A stretch of DNA of 64,000 bases, from contig JAFDZV010000017.1 of NCBI GenBank assembly GCA_018266795.1, positions 111,599-175,598 on the forward strand, written 5' to 3'. The stretch is from Bacteroidota bacterium (GTDB lineage Bacteria; Bacteroidota; Ignavibacteria; OLB7). A model generated the notes under the pieces. It made no database searches and was not told where the DNA came from. It saw nothing but the letters and a program-made list of their open reading frames with translations. Shown piece by piece: positions 16,821-26,073 of the stretch (within the stretch, counting starts at the first letter, position 1; every line of letters begins with the position of its first letter). Position numbers and translations under genes: made by a program.

Positions 16821-17282
16821 ATCGCGACGCGAAACAGCGCCGGCCGGCGCCCGCATTGGATAACATCGAGCTAGTCATGTTGGCGGATTGGCCAGTACAA
16901 TTCCGCTCCGCATGATGAGCAATGGTACACGAAATTGGCCCCCACCGATCAAAACAATGCTCCAATTCTGCCGAGTATATGTATCTTGACCGGCCAGTTG
17001 TTGCGATGCCATTCCCTGCGCGGTGATCGCAATACGACGTCTCTCCCAGTTGTACTCCTGAGGCCAACAGGCACGCGATGACCCTCCGTGTCCGGAAGCC
17101 TCGCCCGATTCCCTAGCCTTGATACGAGTTGCGACTGCGGCCCGCGGCTCGTAACAACCCTTCTGTGGCACACACTCCCCGGTGTTCCCCTCGCCGGACC
17201 CCGCACGGGTTTCCGGTTGACTTCCCACGGAAGGCGGCTCTCGGTGGCCGTAGTTCTATTGCAGTAACTAATCGTTCATTCC
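16821..17282. other. Intergenic region, no gene supported
   Basis: Only weak open frames. A 14-bp GC palindrome lies at 16835-16848 just after rpoN; without a loop or U tract it is not a convincing terminator. Confidence 0.5.
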
Positions 17283-18347
17283 ATGACCCACAATTCCGGA
17301 ATAAGGTCCCAGGCGACTCCTAAGCCGCGTACACACGCCGCGGTGTTCATCGACTTCGAGAACATTTACTATTACCTGAAGGACAACTACGCGGATCTCC
17401 CAGATCTCAACAACTACCTGTTTGAGATGCTCCGCAACCTGCAGAACTATCTCGAGCGACGCCTTGGCCTGCATTGCATCATTGTGAACGCCTATGCGGA
17501 CTTCGAACGGTTGAAGTTCGGCCCGCAGGGCAATCTCTTTCTGATGGGTGTGGAGACGCACAACGTGCTCAGCACCGATCGAAAGAACAGCGCCGATATG
17601 AAGCTCTGTATCGACGCGATGGAAGTACTGTATACGCGGCCCGATATCGAAGGCTTTGTCTTCCTTGCCGGCGACCGCGACTACATCCCCATGATCCAGC
17701 ACCTGAAGCGACACGGGCGCTCGGTCTTCGCCGTTGCATTTCGTGGTAATATCTCCGGTGATCTCCTGCTCAACATCGGACAGCACAACTTCATCGATGC
17801 GATGGCGTTGTTGAACCACGACCTTCTTGCCCGCCTCGAATATTCGGCACGTCGCCAGCGCGAGGTTGCCGACGATGAACGCGAACGCGACGAAGCACGC
17901 AGCGCGGAGCTTCAGCGTCGTGAAGGAGAATCCGATGATGATTTCGGTATCGCGTCCGGAATGAACAACGGACACGACACGGCCATTGACGACGAAGTCG
18001 GCATTGATCGCCGGCGTTCATGGCCCGCGCAGCCGCGGTACGTGGATGTTATGACGGCCGACTTCAACCCGGCAATTCCGATCGTGGACGAGGAGGAGCA
18101 GATCTGCATCGATGTTCTTCTGAAGCATTACGGCCGGCATCCCGAGGTGTGGATGAGCCCCTACCTTCGGAAGCTTTCCGATGCGCTCCCGCGCCTTGCC
18201 GATTACGAACGCAAGGCGTTGCTGGCAAACCTGGAATCGGCCGGAGCCATCAGAGTGGAGAAGCGTCGCGGCGAGCCGTATGACTACTCGATCATCATTG
18301 TCAACTACAATCATCCGTCCGTAAGAGAACGGATGCCTGGTGGCTGA
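17283..18347 (+). CDS. NYN-domain (PIN-like) putative ribonuclease with C-terminal winged-helix-like domain
   Basis: Protein of 354 aa. Residues 18-185 form an NYN/LabA domain: AAVFIDFENIYYYL (first catalytic Asp and Glu), KNSADMKLCIDAME (second Asp), and FVFLAGDRDYIPMIQHL (GD-x-D acidic cluster), the metal-binding aspartates of PIN-like nucleases. Residues 190-265 are charged and low complexity, probably a flexible linker. Residues 268-345 are predicted helical (EEEQICIDVLLKHYG..SPYLRKLSDALPRLADYERKALLANLE) and resemble the C-terminal OST-HTH/winged-helix of LabA-type proteins. Role: RNA processing is inferred. Starts at the only suitable ATG. Confidence 0.85.
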   Translation: MTHNSGIRSQATPKPRTHAAVFIDFENIYYYLKDNYADLPDLNNYLFEMLRNLQNYLERRLGLHCIIVNAYADFERLKFGPQGNLFLMGVETHNVLSTDRKNSADMKLCIDAMEVLYTRPDIEGFVFLAGDRDYIPMIQHLKRHGRSVFAVAFRGNISGDLLLNIGQHNFIDAMALLNHDLLARLEYSARRQREVADDERERDEARSAELQRREGESDDDFGIASGMNNGHDTAIDDEVGIDRRRSWPAQPRYVDVMTADFNPAIPIVDEEEQICIDVLLKHYGRHPEVWMSPYLRKLSDALPRLADYERKALLANLESAGAIRVEKRRGEPYDYSIIIVNYNHPSVRERMPGG

Positions 18348-18482
18348 TTCCGCACATTCGATCCGCTATCGCTTCAACGCCCGGTGCGCCCCGTACCGGG
18401 CGTTTGCGTTTTCGCGACACGTTCGCGGCCCGGCTACCGCACGCCGGCATCCCTCAAATCGCCACCTCGTCGCCGATATCGT

Positions 18483-18491
18483 TATCTTCGC
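18483..18491 (+). promoter_or_regulatory. TATCTTCGC promoter element before hslU
   Basis: Close match to the recurring element, leaving a leader of about 90 bases before hslU. Confidence 0.35.
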
Positions 18492-18586
18492 AATCCGCAG
18501 CACCACGCCGGCCCCGATCCGCCGTGTTGGGGCGTGGCAGCCTCGAGAGGCTGGAAGCCTGTCATCCCGTAATCATACATCCAATC

Positions 18587-19993
18587 ATGAATTCATCACA
18601 GACAGCCGCACGATCGCTGGACGAGTTGACGCCCAGCCAGATCGTGAGCGAGCTCGATAAGCATATCGTTGGGCAGCATCGCGCCAAGAAGTCCGTGGCG
18701 ATCGCGCTGCGCAACCGGTGGCGCCGGCAGCAGGTAACCTCCGGCATGCGCGAGGAGATCATGCCGAACAACATCATCATGATCGGCCCCACGGGCGTCG
18801 GCAAAACGGAGATCGCACGCCGCCTTGCGCGCCTTGCGCGGGCTCCCTTCCTGAAGGTGGAGGCAACGAAGTTCACGGAGGTAGGCTACGTGGGGCGCGA
18901 CGTGGAATCGATCGTTCGCGATCTGATGGAACTCGGCATCGCGATGGTGCGCGCCGAGCATGCCACGCAGCTTCGCGAGCGCGCCGAGGAGCAGGTGGAG
19001 GAACGGCTTCTGGATCTGCTTCAGCCGCCGGTGCCTGCCTTCGCCATGCCGTACATGGTGCAGGGCCTTCAAACCTCGATCACGGAGAACGATCCGGCAC
19101 AGCGCGCCGCCGAGCGGGAGCAGTTGCGCGCGCAGTTGCGAGCCGGCCAGCTGGAGACTCACGTGGTGGAGATGGACATGGTGGACGACAGCCAGAGCGC
19201 CCAGATGGGATCGATGTTCTCGTCGCTGGCGGGCGACGAGATGGGACGCAACCTTCAGGACCTGATGTCATCCATGATGCCGAAGCGCATTGTGCGTCGC
19301 AGCGCCCCGATCAGCGAGGCACGCCGTACGATCATCGCCGAGGAGACGTCCCGCCTTATCGACAACGAGACGTTGATTGCCGAGGCGGTATTCCGGGTGG
19401 AGAACAACGGCATCGTCTTCCTGGACGAGATCGACAAGATAGCCGGAGCCGGCAGCACCACCGGACCCGATGTCTCGCGCGAGGGAGTGCAGCGCGATCT
19501 GCTCCCGATTGTTGAAGGCTCCACGGTGAACACGAAGTACGGCCCGGTGAAGAGCGATCATATTCTCTTCATCGCGTCCGGCGCGTTCCATGTCTCGAAG
19601 CCGAGCGATCTCCTGCCGGAACTGCAGGGCCGCTTCCCGATCAGGGTGGAGCTGGATTCGCTGACCGCCGATGACTTCATCGACATTCTCACCGTACCGG
19701 AGAACGCGCTGGTGAAGCAGTACGGCGCCATCCTTGCAGCAGAGGGGATCGAGCTGGTGTTCACCACGGACGGAATCGAGGCCATTGCCGATACGGCCGC
19801 GGAGGTGAACGAGACGATCGAGAACATCGGCGCACGGCGCCTGCATACGGTGCTCACGTCGTTGCTGGAGGATATCCTGTTCGAGGCTCCGGACAACATC
19901 GAGAACCGGCGGATCGAGGTAACGAAGGAGATGGTGCAGCGGAAGTTGAGCCCGATGATCGAGAACCGTGAACGCAGCCGGTATGTGCTGTAA
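18587..19993 (+). CDS. hslU: ATP-dependent protease ATPase subunit HslU
   Basis: AAA+ unfoldase that normally caps the HslV peptidase. The start is the ATG giving MNSSQTAARSLDELTPSQIV; the frame upstream is not protein-like. Features: IVGQHRAKKSVAIALRNRWRR (residues 28-48, pore-ring N domain), Walker A GPTGVGKTE near 66-74, the KVEATKFTEVGYVGRDVES block, an intermediate (I) domain around 110-240, Walker B IVFLDEID near 280, and LSPMIENRERSRYVL at the C-terminus, the tail that inserts into HslV. At 468 aa length is normal. There is no hslV in the flanking genes or elsewhere in the window. Confidence 0.96.
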   Translation: MNSSQTAARSLDELTPSQIVSELDKHIVGQHRAKKSVAIALRNRWRRQQVTSGMREEIMPNNIIMIGPTGVGKTEIARRLARLARAPFLKVEATKFTEVGYVGRDVESIVRDLMELGIAMVRAEHATQLRERAEEQVEERLLDLLQPPVPAFAMPYMVQGLQTSITENDPAQRAAEREQLRAQLRAGQLETHVVEMDMVDDSQSAQMGSMFSSLAGDEMGRNLQDLMSSMMPKRIVRRSAPISEARRTIIAEETSRLIDNETLIAEAVFRVENNGIVFLDEIDKIAGAGSTTGPDVSREGVQRDLLPIVEGSTVNTKYGPVKSDHILFIASGAFHVSKPSDLLPELQGRFPIRVELDSLTADDFIDILTVPENALVKQYGAILAAEGIELVFTTDGIEAIADTAAEVNETIENIGARRLHTVLTSLLEDILFEAPDNIENRRIEVTKEMVQRKLSPMIENRERSRYVL

Positions 19994-20066
19994 ACCGGAT
20001 CGCGGGCTCCTCGCCGAACGCAGCACCGGTGTGCATGGCGGGCGCATCGCATCGCACTACGATGTG

Positions 20067-20963
20067 ATGCGCCGCGCGGCGTGCTTGGGAGCGGTTCTCC
20101 TCGCGATCGCTGCGGCCGGATGCATGAATCCCGGGCACAGCACCGTGCAGGCATTCGGCAACCTCGGCTCGGCGATCAACTCCCCCTATGATGATTTCGC
20201 CCCGGTTCTCTCCGATTCCGCCACGCTTCTGTTCACCAGCAATCGCGTCGAGAGCGGCGAGGCAACGCTTCGTTCACTGAATCGTGCGAACCGCCCGGCG
20301 CGCATCTATTTCTCGATGCGCCTGGCCGATCAATGGGACGCCGCGCAGCCGTACCGCCTGCTGTTCGACGCACCGCAGGCGGAATCCGCAACCATCGCAT
20401 CGGCGCCAGCAGGCTCGCCGTTCAACATCGTCGCCTACGTGAGCGCGTGCGACCGCCCGGACACGCTGGGCCGCTGCGATATCTACGGCATCGTGCAGCG
20501 GGAGAGCACGGTGATGGTGAACCTCGGGAAGGATGTGAACTCGGCGTCGTGGGAAGGCTACCCCTTCGTCACACCGGACGGCAGATATCTCTACTTCGCA
20601 TCGGACCGGCCGGGCGGCCATGGCGGTAGCGACATCTGGGTAAGCGAGTTGCAGGCCACCGGCATCTGGGGCCCTCCCCGCAACCTGGGTCCACCGGTGA
20701 ACACCGCCGGCGACGAGATCTCTCCCTTCCTCGATCCGGCAACCGGCACGCTCTACTTCGCTGCATCGGCGGGCGGGAACGGCTTCGATCTCTTCACCTT
20801 CGAACGGAACGCCGCGGAGCGGCGGCGCCTTCCGGCGCCGTACAATTCCGATGCCGACGATATCAGCCCCTTCGTCTCCGGCAACACGCTCTATCTCTCC
20901 TCCAGCCGTCCCGGCGGCCGCGGCGGGCTTGATCTGTACGGCTTCCAGCTCCCCTCGCGCTGA
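20067..20963 (+). CDS. Lipoprotein with WD40-like (PD40) beta-propeller repeats
   Basis: Predicted lipoprotein of 298 aa. The start at 20067 yields MRRAACLGAVLLAIAAAGC, a lipoprotein signal with the lipobox AAGC, so Cys19 is lipidated. The remainder contains PD40-type repeats: YLYFASDRPGGHGGSDIWV (near residues 175-193), TLYFAASAGGNGFDLFTF and TLYLSSSRPGGRGGLDLYGF. Such repeats form a six-bladed propeller in TolB-like and OmpA-associated proteins of Bacteroidota. It lies 73 bases after hslU and may be co-transcribed. A role in the envelope is inferred. Confidence 0.88.
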   Translation: MRRAACLGAVLLAIAAAGCMNPGHSTVQAFGNLGSAINSPYDDFAPVLSDSATLLFTSNRVESGEATLRSLNRANRPARIYFSMRLADQWDAAQPYRLLFDAPQAESATIASAPAGSPFNIVAYVSACDRPDTLGRCDIYGIVQRESTVMVNLGKDVNSASWEGYPFVTPDGRYLYFASDRPGGHGGSDIWVSELQATGIWGPPRNLGPPVNTAGDEISPFLDPATGTLYFAASAGGNGFDLFTFERNAAERRRLPAPYNSDADDISPFVSGNTLYLSSSRPGGRGGLDLYGFQLPSR

Positions 20964-21000
20964 TGCGTCCCCGCGGCACACCGCCGGTCTGCATGGCCGT

Positions 21001-21033
21001 GCGGCATGCTACAGCAGATCGTTGTCGGCCGCA
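21001..21033. repeat. 33-bp identical repeat at the 3' end of paralogue A
   Basis: Identical to 22591-22623. It covers the last codons (AADNDLL), the stop codon and eight bases beyond, so identity extends into non-coding DNA. Confidence 0.9.
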
Positions 21034-22226
21034 GCCATCGGCACCACCGGATGGATCTGTGGCTGCGGCGCTGCCGATCGCATACCGCGGACGCGTTGGA
21101 GCAGCATGGCAATGCCGGCCACGATCATCCCACCACCCACGATCATGCTCATCCACGAGAACGCCGCCTGGCGAGACCCTGCCCCGGAGCCCGCCATGAC
21201 GACGGACGTATTGTACGTAACCAGCCTGTTCACTTCATGAAACGTTCGCGCGTCGTCATCCACTTCCGGATACGTTACTTCAAGCTGCGCATCGATCTTC
21301 AGTGTACGCCCGACAAGCGAAGGCAGGTTGGGAACAACCAACCCGGCCCAGAGATCGGCATTGCTGTTGGTGACATGTTCGCCGACCAGAGCATTCCCCC
21401 AGGAGTCGTGATTCGTTTCGGTGACGAGGTCCGTATCGGTAATGCCGAGCTCTGCGGCGTTCGATATGTGCACTACCGCATGGGCGTTCCAGTAGCCCTT
21501 CGCAGTACTGACCGGCGTCGCGAAGTTGATTCGCACGTTGTCTCCCGGCCCGGCAACAACCGGGCGGCAGTCCAGATTGAGCGGCGCTCCTGAAAGCCAC
21601 AGCGCTGCATCGGCGGCGGCAAAGAGGAGAACGCCGGCGATCATTACCAGCACCGGTTTCAACCTTCCATCCAGCTCGAAGCGCGGCATCCCATGAGCAA
21701 CAATCACGGGATCGTCACCAGGGGAAGTCTGCTCAAGAAGATTCTGCTGTACGAGGCTCTCGGCCTTCATGCGCGCCGCCTCCGGATCGCGGTTGAGGTT
21801 GTATTGCGCGAGCAATGCCAGCAGGGCAATGCCGCCGAGAATGACGGCGATACCGGCCCCCCACAGCATCGGATTGGCCTGCGCCGGCATCGCGGCCATG
21901 GCAAGCGCCATGCCTGCCAATGGAGCGACAGCCGCGGGCCAGAGCTTCCTTTCCCGGTCCACGGCCGCCATGTCCTGCTGATAGCACCCACAGTTCGGGC
22001 AGGCGCGAATCGGAACCGTCATGGCGATCGCATTGATCACGGCAATGCCGGCCTGTTCCTCCGCCTCCTCCAACGTTGCCCCACGCCTGGCGCGTTTCGC
22101 CTCGATCAGCGTACGGAACACTCCGCCGCACGCAACGCATGTATACTCCTTCCACGCCTGTGCGTCCGCCCTGCTGGCGTGCGGCTGTGTGAGCAATCGG
22201 ATGATGGGTATCAATATGATCGGCAT
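21009..22226 (-). CDS. Zinc-ribbon membrane protein, paralogue A
   Basis: Unknown 405-aa protein, one of a tandem pair. Layout: a short N-terminal segment; two CxxC pairs (YTCVACGG near residue 31 and ACPNCGCYQ near 77) that look like a zinc ribbon; hydrophobic helices around 98-115 and 122-142; a third near 192-212; an ectodomain of about 150 residues beginning LNLDC-x-PVVAGPGDNVRI; a C-terminal helix around 365-385; and a polar tail ending AADNDLL. The start has a GGGAG motif four to five bases before the ATG. Paralogue B at 22599-23792 has the same order throughout. Function unknown; cytoplasmic metal site plus external domain suggests a sensor or envelope assembly factor. Confidence 0.8.
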   Translation of the reverse strand: MPIILIPIIRLLTQPHASRADAQAWKEYTCVACGGVFRTLIEAKRARRGATLEEAEEQAGIAVINAIAMTVPIRACPNCGCYQQDMAAVDRERKLWPAAVAPLAGMALAMAAMPAQANPMLWGAGIAVILGGIALLALLAQYNLNRDPEAARMKAESLVQQNLLEQTSPGDDPVIVAHGMPRFELDGRLKPVLVMIAGVLLFAAADAALWLSGAPLNLDCRPVVAGPGDNVRINFATPVSTAKGYWNAHAVVHISNAAELGITDTDLVTETNHDSWGNALVGEHVTNSNADLWAGLVVPNLPSLVGRTLKIDAQLEVTYPEVDDDARTFHEVNRLVTYNTSVVMAGSGAGSRQAAFSWMSMIVGGGMIVAGIAMLLQRVRGMRSAAPQPQIHPVVPMAAADNDLL

Positions 22227-22598
22227 TGGGCTCCCGAAGTATGTGAGTGCGCGATGGGAATGGCGTGATCAACGTGTGCATCGCAGGGCTCGTTTCGCGG
22301 TCCGGCATCCTCCACCCGCACAGGAAGCGCTGCAGCCCATGGCCTGCGGTGAGCAGGCACCTCCGGCCAATCGGTGTTGTGCGCCCCGGCCGGTTCCTGC
22401 GGGCGCTGTACAGTAGCGGCGCCACGTGCGTTCGGGCATCGGCGACTTGGATGTCCGAATCAGCGGGAAGTAGCGGACGAGATTGCCGAATCCGCCGAAC
22501 CGCGACGTTGCCACCCGGCGGAATTCCCCTGCCACATACTAACGATCGAAGCTCCGGTACCTGTCGGCCTCTCGCCGCACAGAAGAGGCCGCGGCATG
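22227..22598. other. Spacer between the paralogous membrane-protein genes
   Basis: 372 bases with no supported gene. GC-rich with a short GAGGCC/GGCCTC pairing near 22567-22590; no third gene copy is visible. Confidence 0.5.
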
Positions 22599-22623
22599 CT
22601 ACAGCAGATCGTTGTCGGCCGCA
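22591..22623. repeat. 33-bp identical repeat at the 3' end of paralogue B
   Basis: Second copy of the sequence at 21001-21033, same orientation relative to its gene. Confidence 0.9.
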
Positions 22624-23792
22624 TAGATCCGCGGCTGCGGAGCCCGGCGCTTCATCTTCCCAATCTCTTCCAACAGAATGATCCCGCCGAGAATGATCAT
22701 CACACCACCGCCGATTGTGCTGATCCACGAGAAGACTTTCTGACGCGCGCCCGAACCGGGTGCGGAGAGAACGATCGTGGTCGGGTAGGTGACCGATCGC
22801 TTCACCTCTTTGAACAACGTATTCCCCGAATACATTTCCGGATAGACAACGTCCAGCGTTGCCTCCACCTTCAGCGCATGCCCCGCAAGTTCCGGAGTAT
22901 CCGGCACAGCGATGTCTGCCCAGAGGTACTCGTCCTTGTTCGTCAAGCCTTTCCCGGAGATGGTCTCTCCCCATTGATACTGCTCGGAAGTGGCGGGGAG
23001 CTCGGGGCTCCCAAGGCCGAGCTCCGCGGCGTTGATCACGTGTACCGTTGCCCGCGCGTTCCACATTCCACCAACCGCACTGACACGCGCGGGGAAATCG
23101 ATTCTCACGTTGTCTCCCGGTCCGGCAACAACAGGAGTGCAGTCCAGGTTGAGTGGTGCGCCGGAGATCCACAGTCCCGCATCCGCCGCAATGAAGAGAA
23201 GCATACCGGCCGCCAGCAGAATGCTGAACGGCCTCCAACCGCTGAGATCGGTGTACGGCATCGATGCGGCAACCGATTCGGGATCGGCGCCGGGCGCCAC
23301 CATCTCCAACTGATGCTGGCCAACCAGCCCCTCGGCCCTCACGCGTGCGCCGCGCGGATCGCGATTGACATTGTATCTGGCCAGAAACAACAGCCGCACA
23401 ACACCTCCAAGCATCACGGCAATACCTGCCAGCCATATCAAGGGATGAACCTGTGCCGGGCTTGCAGCAATGGCGCCGGCGATACCGAGCAGCGGCAGGA
23501 ACAGCGTGGGCTCCACCTTCTTTATGCGCAGAGACGCCTCCGCATCCGGCTGATAGCAACCGCAGTTCGGGCAAGCCCGCGTCTCCACACATTTCACGAT
23601 CGCGCTGGACATCTGCGCGCGAGCGCGCTCGGCCGCGAGCTCCGCGGTCTTTCCCTCCGCCGATCGCATCACTGCAATCAACGAACGAAACGTTCCGCCG
23701 CATGCCACGCATGTATACTCCTTCCATGCCTGCGCCTCCACTCTGCATCGGAACCCGCCCGAACGAGCTATCGGTATGAGAATGAAGGGCAT
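22599..23792 (-). CDS. Zinc-ribbon membrane protein, paralogue B
   Basis: 397-aa paralogue of the gene at 21009-22226. The start is well supported by AAGGAG six bases before the ATG. It keeps both CxxC pairs (YTCVACGG and ACPNCGCYQ), the WKEYTCVACGG block, the hydrophobic helices near 90-130 and 185-205, the SGAPLNLDCTPVVAGPGDN segment at the start of the ectodomain, and the AADNDLL tail. The ectodomain is less conserved than the flanks. Roughly half the residues match by eye. The two genes probably arose by tandem duplication and could form a hetero-oligomer; no known family is recognised. Confidence 0.82.
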   Translation of the reverse strand: MPFILIPIARSGGFRCRVEAQAWKEYTCVACGGTFRSLIAVMRSAEGKTAELAAERARAQMSSAIVKCVETRACPNCGCYQPDAEASLRIKKVEPTLFLPLLGIAGAIAASPAQVHPLIWLAGIAVMLGGVVRLLFLARYNVNRDPRGARVRAEGLVGQHQLEMVAPGADPESVAASMPYTDLSGWRPFSILLAAGMLLFIAADAGLWISGAPLNLDCTPVVAGPGDNVRIDFPARVSAVGGMWNARATVHVINAAELGLGSPELPATSEQYQWGETISGKGLTNKDEYLWADIAVPDTPELAGHALKVEATLDVVYPEMYSGNTLFKEVKRSVTYPTTIVLSAPGSGARQKVFSWISTIGGGVMIILGGIILLEEIGKMKRRAPQPRIYAADNDLL

Positions 23793-24058
23793 GTACTTCT
23801 CCTTGTTGTCTGATCAGCTGATTGCGGGAGAACGTCACGTGCAATTCGAACGAGGGCACCGCGGTGCCGTTGGGGGTGAGTGTCTGTTGGGAACACGCCG
23901 TACTCGCAAAAGCCGGAATCTATGCGGCAGGTTGCCCGAAGTCGGGGCCCAGGCTGTGCCGGCGCAATTCCCCGCTATGAACAATGGAAGATATGTACGC
24001 AGGCGGATATCAGCGCCGGCAATGACGGATCCACCAACCTGCGGGAATGGGTCAACCC

Positions 24059-25918
24059 TCAATCCATCTCCACTCCCTCGTACATCCCGTCGATGAGCGC
24101 GGCATACTGTTCCTCGACAACATTCCGCTTCACTTTCAACGTGGGCGTGAGCATGCCGTTGTCAACGGTGAAGGCCTCGGGGACGAGCTCGAAGCGGCGC
24201 ACGCGTTCGAATGGTGAGAGATCGCGTTGAAGGCGTTTGATATCGGCCTCGATCGCAAGCTGCACCGTGTCCATCTCAACGAAGGCGTGGCGGCCCTCCG
24301 GTGTGCGGAGGTCCGGCGGCGTTATCCCCTGCAGCCCTGCAACGTCGGCCAGTGCATCGAAGTCCGGCACGATGAGGGCGGTAACGAACGGACGGCGATC
24401 GCCGATCAGCATGATCTGATCCACGAACCGGCTTGCCAGGATTGCGTTCTCGATCGGCGCAGGCGCGATGTTCTTCCCACCCGACGAGACGAAGAGATGC
24501 TTCTTCCGATCGGTGATCTTCAGATATCCATCCTCATCGATAATGCCGATATCGCCCGTGTGCAGCCAGCCTTCCGGATCGATCACCTCCGCCGTGGCAA
24601 CCGGATCCCTGTAGTAGCCGATCATCACGTGCGGACCGCGCGTCAGGATCTCGCCATCAGCAGCAATCCGAACTTCCACATTGCCGAGCGGCTTTCCCAC
24701 CGTGCCCAGCTTCTGGCGCTCGAACGGATTGGCGGAGATAACGGGCGAGGATTCCGTGAGCCCGTATCCCTCGATGATCCTCAGCCCCAGCGCGAAGAAG
24801 AACTCGGCGATATCGTTCGGGAGCGCGGCTCCGCCGGAGACGAACATCTTCACGTTCCCCCCAACACGCTCGCGCACCTTGGAGAACACCAGCGCATCGG
24901 CGATCGCATTCTCGAGCGCGAGGACAGGCCCAACCATCCGGCCGCGCTGCAGCCGCCTGAAGCGCTTCACGCCGACCCGCATGGCCCAGTTGAAGATCCG
25001 GCGTTTCTTCTCCGGCCCTGCCTGCACGCTCTTCTCCACACGGTTCTTGATCCGTTCGAAGAGCCTCGGCACCGATGTCATCACGCTCGGACGCACCTCC
25101 AGAAGGTTCTCCGGAACGGTCTCGATGGAGTCCGCGAAGGCAGTGGTTGCACCGGCCGCGAAGCAGGTGTAGTAGCCGGTGGTGCGTTCGAACGCATGGC
25201 AGAGCGGGAGATAGCTGAGCACCACATCGGTCGGGTCTATCGGAAACGCGCTGGCCGCACCGGTGACGTTGCTTGCGAAGTTGCCGTGCGAGAGCATCAC
25301 CCCCTTCGGAGTGCCCGTGGTGCCGCTGGTATAGATCAGTGTGAGAAGATCGGACGGCTGAATCTCCGCCGCCAGGCGCTCCAGCTGCCCGGGCACGGCC
25401 TCCGCAAGCGAACGCCCCTCCTCCATGATCGCACCGAACAGCCGCGCCCCCCGCTCGCTTGCCCGCGGCTCGCGATCCAGCGCATCGGGCTGCATGGCGA
25501 TGATATGCTCCAGCGTCGGGATGGCGTCCGCAATCTTCATCGCCTTGTTGAGCTGCAGCGCGTTGGAGACGATCACACCCTTCACCTCCGCGTTGTTGAA
25601 GATGTACTCCACCTGCTTCGGCGTAAGGATGGGGAACACCGGAACGTTCACCAGGCCCGCGCACGCGCACGCGAAGTCCGCAACGATCCACTCGAGCCTG
25701 TTCTCGGACATCACGCCGATCCTGTCGCCGTGCGAAAGCCCCAGCGCGCGCAGTCCCAGCGCGAACGCCTCCACATCGCGATACAGCTCGTCGTACGATA
25801 CGCCGGCGTACTTCCCGTTCACCTTGCGGCGATATGCATCCTTCTTCGAACCGCGATAGTGAGCGGTCACCCCGAGGAACATGTCCGCAACCGTTGTGAT
25901 CCCGGTAACAAGAGGCAT
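24059..25918 (-). CDS. Long-chain acyl-CoA synthetase (AMP-forming)
   Basis: Activates fatty acids to acyl-CoA through an acyl-adenylate; likely membrane-associated. 619 aa, the length of FAA1/FadD15-type ligases. Signature motifs: YTSGTTGTPKGVMLSH (P-loop-like AMP-binding, about residues 196-211), LPLCHAFERT, GYGLTESSPVIS (about 380), GWLHTGDIG (about 448) and the hinge ITDRKKHLFVSSGGKNIAPAPIE (about 468-490), the FAA1-type ending with the catalytic lysine region. The start MPLVTGITTVADMF matches the family's N-terminus. Monocistronic in context. It could serve lipid recycling or beta-oxidation; no other fatty-acid gene is nearby. Confidence 0.93.
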   Translation of the reverse strand: MPLVTGITTVADMFLGVTAHYRGSKKDAYRRKVNGKYAGVSYDELYRDVEAFALGLRALGLSHGDRIGVMSENRLEWIVADFACACAGLVNVPVFPILTPKQVEYIFNNAEVKGVIVSNALQLNKAMKIADAIPTLEHIIAMQPDALDREPRASERGARLFGAIMEEGRSLAEAVPGQLERLAAEIQPSDLLTLIYTSGTTGTPKGVMLSHGNFASNVTGAASAFPIDPTDVVLSYLPLCHAFERTTGYYTCFAAGATTAFADSIETVPENLLEVRPSVMTSVPRLFERIKNRVEKSVQAGPEKKRRIFNWAMRVGVKRFRRLQRGRMVGPVLALENAIADALVFSKVRERVGGNVKMFVSGGAALPNDIAEFFFALGLRIIEGYGLTESSPVISANPFERQKLGTVGKPLGNVEVRIAADGEILTRGPHVMIGYYRDPVATAEVIDPEGWLHTGDIGIIDEDGYLKITDRKKHLFVSSGGKNIAPAPIENAILASRFVDQIMLIGDRRPFVTALIVPDFDALADVAGLQGITPPDLRTPEGRHAFVEMDTVQLAIEADIKRLQRDLSPFERVRRFELVPEAFTVDNGMLTPTLKVKRNVVEEQYAALIDGMYEGVEMD

Positions 25919-26073
25919 AGAGAGATGATGATTGGGATGTCGGATGAATCGAGCAGGCCTTTACGGCGGGCATATCCCCTGCGCTGCGCCGCATCGTTCG
26001 CAGTTCGTTGTCGGTTGGAATGCACGCGGGGTTCAGCAATGCCGTTCTTCACGATGCGGAACGGAGAGGCCGC

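Noticed and set aside
16835..16848. 14-bp GC palindrome after rpoN
   Set aside because: Without loop or U tract it cannot be called a terminator; such palindromes are common in GC-rich DNA.
16875..17228. 117-codon minus frame and an RNase-P-like GCCACAGAA string on the minus strand
   Set aside because: The peptide shows no protein-like pattern, and the other conserved RNase P elements (such as GAGGAAAGTCC) are absent.
21733..23859. 708-codon minus frame overlapping both zinc-ribbon genes
   Set aside because: It is the wrong frame over both paralogous genes; a fusion or frameshift is not needed because each gene has its own start, ribosome site and stop.
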